Assembly: GCA_030765055.1 (NCBI GenBank)
Contig: CM060953.1
Location: 15,258,846 to 15,322,845 of the forward strand
DNA length: 64,000 nt
Direction of reading: 5' to 3'
Origin: Mantis religiosa
Lineage: Eukaryota > Arthropoda > Insecta > Mantodea > Mantidae
Shown in pieces: positions 1 to 11,701 of this stretch. Below the pieces are notes generated by a model. The model had not been told where the DNA came from. It saw only the letters and a list, made by a program, of their open reading frames with translations, and ran no database searches. The translations under genes were made by a program, and so were the position numbers. Within the stretch, counting starts at the first letter, position 1, and each line of letters begins with the position of its first letter.

Positions 1-194
1 AATGTGGACAGATGGTTAGACAGTGAAAGAAGTGGTAAAAGATTAAATTATAGCTAGAAATACACAAGGGGTACCTTCTCGGATGTCTTTTTTATTTTTA
101 TTTTTAATGTATATTATTTTAACCAATCTTTCATTATTTCCATTTATTTTCTTATCTATTTTCCTAATTTCACATATATTCACCATACACATAA

Positions 195-285
195 ACACCC
201 ATTCCCAAGGCGGAACTCGAACCTGCGACCCTTTACGCGGTGGAACACTAGAGACATACGCTATAGCAACCATGGCTACGAGGGC
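195..285 (-). mobile_element. tRNA-like SINE head (possible)
   Basis: Read on the minus strand this segment has a B-box-like motif GGTTCGAGTTCC, about 45 bases downstream of an A-box-like stretch around TAGCCATGGTTGC. That spacing is usual for the pol III promoter of tRNA-derived SINEs. No clear body or tail was delimited, so it may be a truncated copy or a degenerate tRNA pseudogene. Confidence 0.4.
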
Positions 286-439
286 CGGCAACAAAGGCAT
301 TGAAGCTCTGCTCAATGTATTCCGCTCGTTAGCCTCGATGTGCAGGCAACTTCTTTACCTCCACTGTTACGCGTGTTGCCTATGTTACAAGTTGGTTACC
401 AAGCCGATTGATAATGACACCTGTCTGAAGAGTGACTCC

Positions 440-1600
440 AGTCGGCCAGCAGAAGCACGATTAGGGCCAACACTTCTGCATATGAACGTAGTTACACAGA
501 CCACTATACTGGGGGTTATATTTACCTCTACCATAACAGAGATGATTTCTCTTAATTGGACCCAGAGACTCAACGCGCTACGTTTTAACTTATATGAAGA
601 TCGCTCTCGAAGTCTAACGTTGTTGCAACGCGTCTGGTACATTCATACTTATGTCCTGAGTAAACTGTGGTATGTAGCGCAGATTTTGCCACTCCTATGC
701 AGTTCGCCCAACGTTTTGAGACTCTGCTGGGATACTTCCTGTGGTCGGGGAAACCATATCAAGTTGCTCGCCCGCAATTGCGTCTTCCTGTAAAGAAAGT
801 GGTTGTGGTATAGTGGATTTTGACAACAAGTATCTGGCATTGTTGGGAAAGCCAGAATTGTCCTCGTTACTTAGCATTGGGTCTCTGATTGACAAGAAGT
901 TTTGATATGACCAGTTAGATACCGTGGAGAGACCGACACGGGAATTTCAACGTTTGGCCACCAAGCTTCGTGCTCTTGAACATTCCGGGGAGCCACTGGA
1001 GAAGTTTCTGACTACCAAGAACCTCTACCATCACTTGATGGAGCCAGGTATTCAACGAACTAATGTGGAAAAAAAATACAGTCGGGATTGGAAATGTGTT
1101 TGGGACAATGCAACCAACTGTAGCCTTCCGGCGATCTGGAGTGAAACTGTTTATGAAGTTGTTAATGAAACGGTTCCAAATGCAGAGAAGATGTGGCGTC
1201 ACGGGAGAGTAAATTCGAGGAACTGTGGCGTATGTGTGGAAGATGATAAACTTGAGCATCGCCTGTACAACTGTCAGTGAGCTGACTTGATCTGGACATC
1301 CATCGGAGACGCATTACATAAACTTCATCCAGAAGAATGGTTACGTACGGTACCACAGTTGGTACAACTGGAATTTCGCTTCAAAGGCACGACATTTCAT
1401 AACTATGCAGTGTGGTTAGTTGCTGGTACACTACATTGGCTGCTGAAAGTACGGTGAGGAGACACTGTGCTAGGAAAGCACTTACGTATATTTTTAAAGG
1501 AGCAGAGATGGACCTATATACGGAAGAAAACCTTTTGTTCTCTGGTGCCATACATTTATCACTTGAAACAAATGCAAATCTAATAACCATTTAAGCAAAT
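440..1600 (+). pseudogene. Non-LTR retrotransposon reverse transcriptase, C-terminal part
   Basis: The translation shows the thumb/connection region of a non-LTR reverse transcriptase (LSKLWYVAQILPL near 655-705), followed after a frameshift by ETLLGYFLWSGKPYQVARPQ, then CGIVDFDNKYLALLGKPEL in another frame, and from 924 a zinc-binding tail with CGVCVEDDKLEHRLYNC (1225-1277). A further frameshift near 1278 leads into WTSIGDALHKLHPEEW and the last coding stretch to about 1594. The zinc-binding tail in front of a C-terminal extension is seen in several insect non-LTR clades. The catalytic palm is absent (5' truncation) and at least three frame changes make it dead. An A-rich stretch near 1684-1712 probably marks the 3' end. 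Clade not assigned. Confidence 0.8.
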
Positions 1601-1734
1601 AGAACCGTAACTATTGTCCCAGTGTACAAGCCAATAAAACCAGAAATTTTCTAATTGACTTACCCTGTACCTGTTCCCATCATTAAAAAAATAAAGAAAG
1701 AAAAATAATATATATACTGTCACAAACGAATGTG

Positions 1735-1832
1735 TTTTCCCCTCACCACGGTTCCAGTGGACACATACTATAAGTGTAGCCGAGTAAGGGCCGACACCAG
1801 CTTACCAGCTCAAAAAAAAAAAAAAAAAAAAA
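1735..1832 (+). repeat. Short retroposed fragment with poly(A) tail
   Basis: A GC-balanced segment ends in an uninterrupted run of about 22 adenines (1811-1832), the mark of a retroposed RNA copy. The body was not identified. Confidence 0.35.
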
Positions 1833-2207
1833 ACTTTGGTGGTGCATCTAATTCAGTGGGGTTGTGTTGTGACAGTGATTTTTTTATTTTGTGGCGCTAA
1901 ACTATCAAACTAACAGTTGTATACTGGGAACTCCACAGTTATAATCAGTGTTATCAAAAAGCAAATAATAAGGAAGCTACCGCAATCTGTTTGTGCATAT
2001 TCTTTTCATTTTAAAATTTGTATAAATCCAAATAATGGAGATGTTAATCTTATTTTCAAGAAGGTGGTATGATGTTTTATATTCTTTTAGAGACAACATA
2101 CATTTTAAATTTATATATCTGTGAACAAAACAAACGTTTCTTTTAACATGAAGAAACAAGATTACATCAATAAATCCTTTCATGGAAGTGTTGAAAACAG
2201 TGTTGTT
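1833..2207. other. No feature recognised
   Basis: AT-rich sequence with no credible open frame, tRNA-like box or tandem repeat. Confidence 0.6.
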
Positions 2208-2998
2208 GTATAAATTAAATTAATTGGGAGTCGATTAATGACACAAAACAACACTTACTTTTAAATTTTCCCGGAACTAGTTTCAGAGGCCTTCCCTCTA
2301 TCTTCAGCCGGACATCGATTGGTTCTCATTGGTGTAGCTGGCAATATTTTGTCATCGGTCTCCTCTGGTGGCGGTTCGAAAACTTGCTGAACAAATATTT
2401 CTGGGGGATGTCGAAATTGAATACTTTGTTCCTATTCTTTGAAATAAAGATTTGTTTCCATGTGGACAGTTCTTGTTTTCCTGTTGTATGTTTTAGTAAT
2501 TTTGGTTCTGGAATTATGTTGTGGTTTTTTCCCAAAAATGCGTGGCAACTGCTGATTTTTCTAATTGTTTGTATTTTATGTTCCTAAAGTGTTCCCTTGC
2601 TCTTGTTTCTAAATTTCTTTTGGTTTTTGCAATATAAATTTGACTACAGTCACAGCATTCAATTTGATATATACCAGATTTTTTGTTAGATGGAATGGCA
2701 TATTTGATGTTTGAGCAAATTAGGTTTTTTAAGGAGTAATGGTTCACTGGAGCTGGATGAATGTTTTCGTTTTGAAGACTTTTTTGAATTTATCAAAGGC
2801 CCATGGATGGTAAGTGAATTTTTTGAAGATCATTTTAGTTTCTGTAGCTGAGAGGGTTGTAGTTTCCTTTAGTAGTTTCTTCTTATTTGCTAAGTTCACT
2901 TTTTTGTCTACTAGTGATTTGGGAAAGTCATTTTTCTGTGCTATTTCAAGAATTTTGTTGTATTCTATTTTGTATTATTCTGCTGTGAGAGGGATGTG
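2208..2998 (-). pseudogene. Penelope-like element, GIY-YIG endonuclease 3' end (left arm)
   Basis: On the minus strand the segment encodes YNKILEIAQKNDFPKSLVDK, a linker, then a GIY-YIG nuclease core (GIYQIECCDCSQIYI) followed by an REHF motif and the C-terminal tail. Penelope-like retroelements carry such a nuclease downstream of the reverse transcriptase. Here the second motif reads YIAK where the partner arm has YIGK, so a conserved glycine is lost, and a frameshift near 2525 separates the nuclease from its tail. The reverse transcriptase is missing. This arm extends about 98 bases further 5' than its partner and is its near-perfect inverse. Confidence 0.82.
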
Positions 2999-3690
2999 AA
3001 CTTAGCAAATAAGAAGAAACTACTAAAGGAAACCACAACCCTCTCAGCTACAGAAACTAAAATGATCTTAAAAAAATTCACTTACCATCCATGGGCCTTT
3101 GATAAATTCAAAAAAGCCTTCAAAAAGAAAAACATTCAACTAGCTCCGGTGAACCATTACTCCTTAAAAAACCTAATTTGCTCAAACATCAAAGATGCCA
3201 TTCCATCTAACAAAAAATCTGGTATATATCAAATTGAATGCTGTGACTGTAGTCAAATTTATATTGGAAAAACCAAAAGAAATTTAGAAACAAGAGCAAT
3301 GGAACACTTTAGGAACATAAAATACAAATAATTAGAAAAATCAGCAGTTGCCACGAATTTTTGGGAAAAAAACCACAACATAAATCCAGAACCAAAATTA
3401 CTAAAACATACAACAGGAAAACAAGAACTGTCCACATGGGAACAAATCTTTATTTCAAAAAATAGGAACAAAGTATTCAATTTCGACATCCCCCAGAAAG
3501 ACTTGTTCAGCAAGTTCCTCGAACCGCCACCAGAGGAGACCGATGACAAAATATTGCCAGCTACACCAATGAGAACCAGTCGATGTCCGGCTGAAGATAG
3601 AGGGAAGGCCTCTGAAACTAGTTCCGGGAAAATTTAAAAGTAAGTGTTGTTTAGTATCATTAATAGACTCCCAATTAATTTAATTTAATT
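2999..3690 (+). pseudogene. Penelope-like element, GIY-YIG endonuclease 3' end (right arm)
   Basis: The open frame from 2996 to 3331 encodes a Lys-rich linker and the GIY-YIG core GIYQIECCDCSQIYIGKTKR, then EHFRNIKYK. A TAA at 3329-3331 replaces a glutamine codon present in the other arm; beyond it the frame continues to about 3637, ending in ASETSSGKI. The sequence after 3637 mirrors the outer end of the left arm. The copy is 5'-truncated exactly at the junction with the left arm, giving a head-to-head pair. Dead as a nuclease gene unless the stop is read through. Confidence 0.82.
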
Positions 3691-4784
3691 CTTTGTCAAT
3701 TGTTGTCAGTTCCCACTGATGAGTTTTCTATCCAGAAAGCTACTTATGGATTGTGGCGTCTCTGGAACAGTTGTATTAGTACGCTGATATTAAGGAAGTC
3801 ATATTTTAGAGTTATTTATAATGGATACTGAGATCATTTTAATATATTTTTGGAATTGCACAACATTAAAATTTAACATAAAATCGCTCTGAAGCATCGC
3901 AAAATGGCTTCCTAAAACACTAACAGTGACAAATGAAATTAATATTTTAGGTTTTAGAGTTAAAGAGCAGACCGAGGCACATCTGTACCTGAGCACATGG
4001 GAATGTCGACCCGCTCGACCTCAAGGAGACAATCTCGTAGCCAAGTGGAACATAGTAATTACTGCCTGGTGTTGACGTTGCTGAAATCACAAAACCTCTC
4101 CCGCTTCAGGAGTAAAGCCTCAGGAATTTTGTAATTAGAGAGTGTGGAGAAACAATGCTGGTGGTGGTGGTAGCTGTTATTTCGAGAGGTCGAATGTCAT
4201 ACGGCTGTGGGGGTTAGTTACACTTTCAGTCGATTGCTGCCCTAATGATTATTGTCGTTATTCTTCAACTTCGACTGCTTCAGATTGCTTTGGATTTCCT
4301 ATCACGTCGCAAATTGGGCAACTGCTAGGAACATAACCTCAAAACTATACTCCAAACAAAACAGTGTGATCCAGATCAAATTAGTCTTTTTTTCTACAGC
4401 ATATCTAATGCTAGAACAACTCCACCCAAAATAAGATTAGGATATTGCATAAAAATACATATTTGCAAGACCCTAAAAAATTGAAATAAATGTTATTCTA
4501 TAGAACATTACCTACCTATAGTGGATACAGGAATTTTTATACTTCATACTAAAGTACGATATCAAAAGTCAGCTGCCAATATTCTCGCTTGTTTCAAAGG
4601 TACTAAATCAAAGGGGAAATTATTTTTATATTTTCTTATAATAAATGCAACATGTTTCTCAAAATTTTCACATCGACCTAATTATATATCTTAAATTTAA
4701 GAATTGTTTAATTTAATAGTTTAACCGTTTAAATTTCAAATTACAAAGTTAATTGACAGTATAAACTTTTGAACTTAATTTACG
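3691..4784. other. No feature recognised
   Basis: About 1.1 kb of AT-rich DNA. Short open frames at 3799-3996 (minus) and 4142-4434 (plus) show no motif or family resemblance and look like chance frames. Confidence 0.6.
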
Positions 4785-7150
4785 ACCCTCAAAGTTAAAT
4801 CCTATCGGACGATGAAAGAAATGATGTTGAAATGAGTACAGGGTACGCAGAGCTTAGAGTTACCAGACATTCATCTTTCAGGATAAGAGAAAACCTCCAA
4901 CGTTAGGTCATATCAGACGATGAATGAAATGATCTTCAAATGAGTACAGGGTACATAGACCTTAGAGTTATCAGACATTCATCTTTCAGGATAAGAGAAA
5001 ACCTCCAACGTTAAGTCATATCGGACGATGAATGTAATGATGTTCAAATGAGTACAGAGTACATAGAGCTTAGAGTTACCAGACATTCATTTTTCAGGAT
5101 AAGAGAAAACCTCCAACGTTAAGTCATATCGGACGATGAATGAAATGATGTTCAAATAAGTACAGGGCACATAGAGCTTAGAGTTATCAGACATTCATCT
5201 TTCCGGATAAGAGAAAACCTCTAACGTTAAGTCATATCGGACGATAAATGTAATGATGTTCAAATGAGTACAGTGTACATAGAGCTTAGAGTTACCAGAC
5301 ATTCATTTTCAGGATAAGAGAAAACCTCCAAAGTTAAGTCATATCGGACGATGAATGAAATGATGTTCAAATGAGTACAGTGTACATAGAGCTTAGAATT
5401 ACCACACATTCATTTTCAGGATAAGAGAAAACCTCCAACGTTAAGTCATATCGGACGATGAATGAAATGATGTTCAAATGAGTACAGGGTACATAGGGAT
5501 TAGAGTTACCAGACATTCATCTTTCAGGATAACATAAAACCTCCAACGTTAAGTCATATCGGACGATGAATGAAATGAAAATGATGTTCAAATGAGTACA
5601 GGGTACATAGGGCTTAGAGTTAATAGACATTCATCTTTCACGATAAAGGAAAACCTCCAACGTTAAATCATATCGGACGATGAATGGAATGATGTTTAAA
5701 TAAGTACAGGGTACATAGAGTTTAGAGTTACCAGACATTCATGTTTCAGGTTATGAGAAAACCTCCAACGTTAAGTCATATCGGACGATGAATGAAATGA
5801 TGTTCAAATAAGTACAGGGTAGATAGAGCTTAGAGTTACCAGACATTTATCTTTCGGGATAAGAGAAAACCTCCAACGTTAAGTCATATCGAACGATGAA
5901 TGAAATGATTTTCAAATAAGTACAGGGTACATAGAGCTTAGAGTTACCAGACATTCATCTTTCAGGATAAGAGAAAGCATCCAACGTTAAATCATATCAG
6001 ACGATGAATGAAAGGATGTTCAAATAAGTACAGGGTACATAGAGCTCAGAGTTATCAGACATTCATCGTTCAGGATAAGGGAAAACCTCCAGCGTTAAGT
6101 CATATCGGACGATGAATGAAATGATGTTCAAATAAGTACAGAGTACATAGAGCTTAGAGTTACCAGACATTCATTTTCTGGATAAGAGAAAACCTCCAAC
6201 GTTAAGTCATATCGGACGATGAATGAAATGGTTTTCAAATAAGTACAGGGTACATAGAGCTTAGATTTATCAGACCTTCATGCTTCAGCATAAGAGAAAA
6301 CCTCCAACGTTAAGTCATATCGGATGATGAATGAAATGATGTTCAAATGCCTACACAGTATATAGAGCTTAGAGTTAGCAGACATTCATCTTTCAGGATA
6401 AGAGGAAACCTCCAACGTTAAGTCATATCGGACGATGAATGAAATGATGTTCAAATAAGTACAGGGTACATAGAGCTTAGAGTTACCAGACATTCATCTT
6501 TCAGGATAAGAGAAAACCTCCAACGTTAAGTCATATCAGACAATGAATGAAATGATGTTCAAATAAGTACCGGGTACACAGAGCTTAGAGTTACCAGACA
6601 TTCATCTTTCAGGATAAGAGAAAACCTCCAACGTTAAGTCATATCAGACAATGAATGAAATGATGTTCAAATAAGTACCGGGTACACAGAGCTTAGAGTT
6701 ACCAGACATTCATCTTTCAGGATAAGAGAAAACCTCCAACGTTAAGTCATATCAGACAATGAATGAAATGATGTTCAAATGAGTACAGGATACATAGAGC
6801 TTAGAGTTACCAGGCATTCATCTTTCAGGATAAGAGAAAACCTCCAACGTTAAGTCATATCAGACAATGAATGAAATGATGTTCAAATAAGTACCGGGTA
6901 CACAGAGCTTAGAGTTACCAGACATTCATCTTTCAGGATAAGAGAAAACCTCCAACGTTAAGTCATATCAGACAATGAATGAAATGATGTTCAAATGAGT
7001 ACAGGATACATAGAGCTTAGAGTTACCAGGCATTCATCTTTCAGGATAAGAGAAAGTGTCCAACGTTAAGTCAATTCGGACGAAGAATCAAATGATATTC
7101 AAATGAGTCCAGGATACATGGAGCTTAAGGTTACTCGGTGTTCATTTTAT
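4785..7150 (+). repeat. 108-bp satellite, array A
   Basis: About 22 tandem copies of a 108-bp unit; landmarks are CCTCCAACGTTAAGTCATAT, GGACGATGAATGAAATGATG and TAGAGCTTAGAGTTACCAG. The period is 108 between successive CTCCAACGTT motifs (for example 5111 and 5219), with occasional 1-bp deletions. Units near 6530-7040 share private variants (CAGACAATGAATG, GTACCGGGTACACAG), showing recent local duplication. No coding potential. The unit matches the body of the tRNA-derived SINE seen whole at 20030-20248. The right edge (7150-7210) is too decayed to show a convincing SINE head. The same satellite recurs in five more arrays. Confidence 0.95.
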
Positions 7151-7830
7151 GGAATGCTGGAGAAAGCTTATCAGCCTAACCGAATTTCGCTGTCGCGATT
7201 TCTTGAACCAGAGACAGAAACGGTATAAAGTCTGGCCATATGTTTCACTAATAATAATTAATTTAAAGTATTGTTAATTAGAGAGGTATTGAAACCAAAA
7301 GAGAGAATCGATTAAGTGTTATGTGATTTCTAGATATAGACTTATTTGTTTGGAGTGTAACAGGAGAAGAATGAGTAGGGTATGTGATACCTAGAGCTAA
7401 TCGACAAGTGCAGTAGGTCAGCCAGCCAGCCAGCCATTGTGGCGAGTCTGTTGCTGTGGAAACACTACACCATGTTCACACGCGGTTTTGTGGCTTGTAC
7501 GCTTTACCTAATTGCTCCTCTCGCATCCGAACTTAACCCTTCTAATCTTGCTGGCAACCCAGACCATCAATTTTTACTATCTCTGTAGTAAGAACAGCAA
7601 ATACTGCACGTAACACAACCGTCGATTGGAAATATATATTTTGTGCATCCCTGAATTAATGTTGCAAAAAGTTTGTTTGTTTTTGTTTAATGACAGTTAA
7701 TTTCAGTATATTTTAAAATATGACACGAATAATTTCAAAGAAAAATTGATAATCTGTTTTTTCAATCTATCCAGAATTTAAAAATTCCTTAATTTAGAAG
7801 GTAACTGTAATATTTGTATTGTAACTCCGT
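7151..7830. other. No feature recognised
   Basis: Spacer between the satellite and a SINE head. A short CAGC run (about 7419-7434) is the only local repeat; no coding frame is convincing. Confidence 0.55.
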
Positions 7831-7831
7831 A

Positions 7832-7905
7832 CTGCGCCCGCCTAGGTAGCGTGTCTGCTTCACGTTCAAGAGGTCCCGAGTTTGAATCTCGGTTATGGTG
7901 AAATT
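7832..7905 (+). mobile_element. SINE head, GGTAGCGTGTCTGC family (S1)
   Basis: tRNA-like pol III promoter: A-box region TAGGTAGCGTGTCTGC, then GTTCAAGAGGTCCCGAG and B-box-like GAGTTTGAATCTCGG. The same head occurs at 16925, 20248 (minus), 40375 and, decayed, at the edges of other 108-bp arrays. Downstream here is not the 108-bp body but a GC-rich sequence (7906-8136) leading into a 107-bp repeat. Confidence 0.7.
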
Positions 7906-8136
7906 GGGACAGCCATATCATTACGGATGAGATTAGGTACATAGGCGAGCATGCTGGGCCCATTGTTTCTATGCCCCCAAGCGGGGGTACCCACCGGGAG
8001 GAACAATAAGGCGAAGGAGACCGAGGGTGGCCGAAGCAAGGAGCCCCGACAGTACTGAGGGCCAGGTCCTTACAGTTTACTTGGATGGAGACATCCCCTG
8101 ACAGGTCAGGACAACGAACTTGGTCCCCTACAGCGG

Positions 8137-8565
8137 GACGGCAACGAGCCCAGCAGCCGAGCCTCAATGTACTCAGGCTAGCAGTCGGAGCCCTGAAGGT
8201 CGCTGGCTGGCGATGCCGAAACGGTTCCAAAAGAGGAGCTAATGACGACAACGAGCCCAGCAGCCCAGCACTAACGGTCCCAGGCAGGCGATGTGAGCCC
8301 AAAAGATACCTGGCTAGCGGTCTCGAAATGGTCCCAGCAGAGGAGCTAAGGACGGCAACGAGCCTAACAGCCGAGCCCTAATTGTCCCAGGCAGGCGATG
8401 TGAGCCCAAAAGATCCCTGGCTAGCGGTCTCGAAATGGTCCCAGCAGAGGAGCTAAGGACGGCAACGAGCCTAACAGCCGAGCCCTAATTGTCCCAGGCA
8501 GGCGATGCGAGCCCCAAAGATCCCTGGCTGGCGGTCCCGAAATGGTGCCAGCAGAGGAGCGGAGA
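8137..8565 (+). repeat. GC-rich 107-bp tandem repeat, four units
   Basis: GACGGCAACGAGC recurs at 8137, 8244 (as GACGACAACGAG), 8351 and 8458, an exact 107-bp period. Units contain GGTCCCAGCAGAGGAGCTAA and CAGGCAGGCGATG. The last two units are nearly identical, the first most divergent. Open frames on both strands across it are by-products of low stop density in GC-rich DNA. It follows an S1 SINE head by about 230 bp. Confidence 0.85.
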
Positions 8566-8735
8566 TAAGCAACCGACCTACCGGAGGAGGAAATAGTTTT
8601 CCTCATAGTATATCATCCTGCCATGCACCACCGAGACTCCCGCCGACACTTCTACCCTGAAAGAGACAACCAGATTAAATGATAATGGAGATGAAATAAA
8701 GGGACAGGAAATTTGGGGAGATAATTAACAACATC

Positions 8736-10735
8736 TTACACGTACGTAAAGGTAATTTTCTGCTACAAAATGGCACCCAACGTGGGGCAACAGCACCTTA
8801 TACGTACGTAAAGGGAATTCCTGCTGCAAAATGGCATCCAACATGGGGCAACAAGATCATACACGCATGGAAGAGGAATTTCCTCCTACAAAATGTCATC
8901 CAACGTGGAAAAACACCTTATACGTACGTAAAGAGAATTTCCTGCTACAAAATGGCAACCAAATTGGGAAAACAACATTTTATACGTAAGTGAAGGGAAT
9001 TCCTCATACAAAATGGCACCCAAAGAGTGGCAGAAACATCTCAAACGTAAGTAAAGGCAATTTCCTTCTACCAAAGGGCATCCAAAGTGGGGCAAAAACA
9101 TCTTACACGCCAGTAAAGGGAATTCCTGCCACAAAATGATACACAACCTGGAGCAACAGAATATTACAGGTCCGTAAAGGGAAATTCTGCTATAAAATGG
9201 CACCCAACTTGGGGCAACCACACCCTACATGTATGTAAAGGGAATTTCGTGCTACAAAATGACACCCAACTTGGGGAAACAACATCTTACACGTACGTAA
9301 AGGGAACTTCCTGCATCAAAATGGCAACCAACGTGGGGAAACAACACCTTACACGTACTTAAACTTAATTTATGCTACAAAATGGCACCCAACGTGGGGC
9401 ATCAGCATCTTATACCTACATAAAGGGAATTCCTGCTACAAAATGTCATCCAATGTGGGACAACAGCATCATATAGTAAGTAAAGGGAACTTCCTGCTAC
9501 AAAATGGCATCCAACATGGGGCAACAAGATCATACACGCATGGAAGAGGAATTTCCTCCTACAAAATGTCATCCAACGTGGAAAAACACCTTATACGTAC
9601 GTAAAGAGAATTTCCTGCTACAAAATGGCAACCAAATTGGGAAAACAACATTTTATACGTAAGTGAAGGGAATTCCTCATACAAAATGGCACCCAAAGAG
9701 TGGCAGAAACATCTCAAACGTAAGTAAAGGCAATTTCCTTCTACCAAAGGGCATCCAAAGTGGGGCAAAAACATCTTACACGCCAGTAAAGGGAATTCCT
9801 GCCACAAAATGATACACAACCTGGAGCAACAGAATATTACAGGTCCGTAAAGGGAAATTCTGCTATAAAATGGCACCCAACTTGGGGCAACCACACCCTA
9901 CATGTATGTAAAGGGAATTTCGTGCTACAAAATGACACCCAACTTGGGGAAACAACATCTTACACGTACGTAAAGGGAACTTCCTGCATCAAAATGGCAA
10001 CCAACGTGGGGAAACAACACCTTACACGTACTTAAACTTAATTTATGCTACAAAATGGCACCCAACGTGGGGCATCAGCATCTTATACCTACATAAAGGG
10101 AATTCCTGCTACAAAATGTCATCCAATGTGGGACAACAGCATCATATAGTAAGTAAAGGGAACTTCCTGCTACAAAATAGCAGCCAACGTGGGGCAACAA
10201 CATCTTACACGTACGTAAAGGGAACCCCTGCTACAGAAGTCACCCAACATGGGGGAACATCTTATACGTACTTAAAGGGAATTCCTGCTGCAAAATGGCA
10301 CCCAACGTGGGACAACATCTTACACGTACTTAAATGGAATTTCCTGCTACAAAATGACACCCAACGTGAGGCGACAACATCTGACATATATGTAAAGGGA
10401 ATTTCCAGCTACAAATTGGCACCTAACGTGGGAAAACCACACCTTACATGTATGTAAAGGGAATTTCCTGCTACAAAATGGCACCCAATGCTCGGTATAA
10501 ACATGTTACAGATACGTAAAGGGAATTGCTGCTACAAAATGGCACCCAACGTGGCGCAAAAATATCTTATACGTACGGAAGAGGAATTTCCTGCTAGAAA
10601 ATAGCAGCCAACGTGGGGCAAAAACATCTTACACGTACGTAAAGGAATTCCTACTACAGAATGGCACCCAACGAGGGGCAACAATTCCTTACATGTATGT
10701 AAAGGGAATTGCTGCTACAAAATGGCAGCCAACCT
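8736..10735 (+). repeat. About 60-bp tandem array with tRNA-Lys primer-binding-site-like motif
   Basis: About 33 units of 58-62 bp. Each reads roughly: TACACGTACGTAAAGGGAAT, then TTCCTGCTACAAAA, then TGGCACCCAACGTGGGGC, then AACAACATCT. The third block differs at one base from the canonical tRNA-Lys primer-binding site of retroelements (TGGCGCCCAACGTGGGGC). A palindromic ACGTACGT lies in most units. Units differ from one another by many substitutions, so the array is old, except for a recent higher-order duplication. The open frames at 8886-9221 and 9559-9894 (minus) and at 10116-10457 (plus) are products of the repeat, not genes. Confidence 0.9.
8829..10174 (+). repeat. Higher-order duplication, 2 x 673 bp
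   Basis: Inside the 60-bp array, the block starting near 8829 recurs 673 bp later (near 9502), including all private variants such as GGCAGAAACATCTCAAACG. The copies look identical by eye over the compared lines. This is a recent duplication of about eleven monomers. Confidence 0.88.
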
Positions 10736-11640
10736 GAGGGTTCGAGACACTCAACCTGCTGCATGTCACCATGTAATTCCTATTCCAATCTATACTTGTA
10801 AAATTATTCAGAACATATTGCAAATACTATAAAAATGACATTAATTATGAGACTGGTCTATACATATCAGGTATTGCTGAAAAGATGTTACTGTGTTCAC
10901 AAATGTTTAAGAAGCAGTCGCTGTGTGTATTTCCGCTGAGGAGGTAAGTAGGTGACTCCGTCGATGAACGCTAAATAACTTAGGCGCTGCTCGTGTTCGT
11001 TTTATCTTTTACGAGTTTTCAATGCGAGTACAGTGTCCCCCGCCCCGCTCCGCCCCGCCCTTGTGACCCATTATGCGAATGCTAAACAGTCCATTCACGG
11101 ACAAAGAGGGGGGGGGGGTATTTTAAAGCTTTGTGAACATTTTCGTGCAATACATTTTAGCGCTCATTGACCGGACATCGACCGTATTATTCACAATGAA
11201 AAATCAGCACATTGTTTTGCCTTTTAAAAGCTTAATCTCCATGTGAACCGTAAAGCAAATTAATGAAATTGCTCCAAAATAGGTAACTTGCTTTTACGCG
11301 ATTTTGTATAAAGTTTTTTTATGTATATAGTTGGTCCATTTATGCTTTTGTGATGTGTCGGGCCACGGAGTATTTATAGAGCTGGGATAATAAAACTGTA
11401 GTTACAGTATGTATTTTCTTTGGAAATATAGACAGACATATTTCCCAGATATTTAATACATAAAACACGACTCTATGTCACTTTGCTTTTTATGCCTGTA
11501 ATAGTTACAGGAATTTTGTGGCATGTTTGATTAAAATTTGATATTTTACTTCATATTTTCCTGACAAATAACACGAATTCATTTAATTTTCTGCTGATAA
11601 CCTGTCATTTTGATTGCATCACACTACGGATGGCATTCGA
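10736..11640. other. No feature recognised
   Basis: Mixed composition. A CCGCCCC-rich stretch lies at 11038-11060 and a run of nine G at 11109-11117. No coding frame or repeat was assigned. Confidence 0.5.
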
Positions 11641-11701
11641 CACGGAATTACAAGACTATTTGCATTCTGTCCTGTTCATACACGGAGCATAAACTTGCAA
11701 A

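Noticed and set aside
83..440. Start of the 236-codon frame at 83 as a real N-terminus
   Set aside because: The first about 120 residues are low-complexity or SINE-derived; reverse transcriptase similarity begins only around 440-530.
4785..7150. Regularly repeated 108-bp units that could suggest a CRISPR array
   Set aside because: The whole unit is conserved with no variable spacers, and the context is eukaryotic mobile DNA.
7778..8302. 174-codon minus-strand frame
   Set aside because: It spans the 107-bp repeat and the SINE head (DSNSGPLEREADTLPRRAQ is the usual translation of such a head).
8886..9894. Two identical 111-codon minus-strand open frames
   Set aside because: They are duplicated by the 673-bp block and result from the 60-bp repeat; no family motif.
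11038..11060. CCCCGCCCCGC stretch as a CpG-island promoter
   Set aside because: Only about 25 bp long and without any gene downstream for more than 600 bp; too little to support a promoter call.
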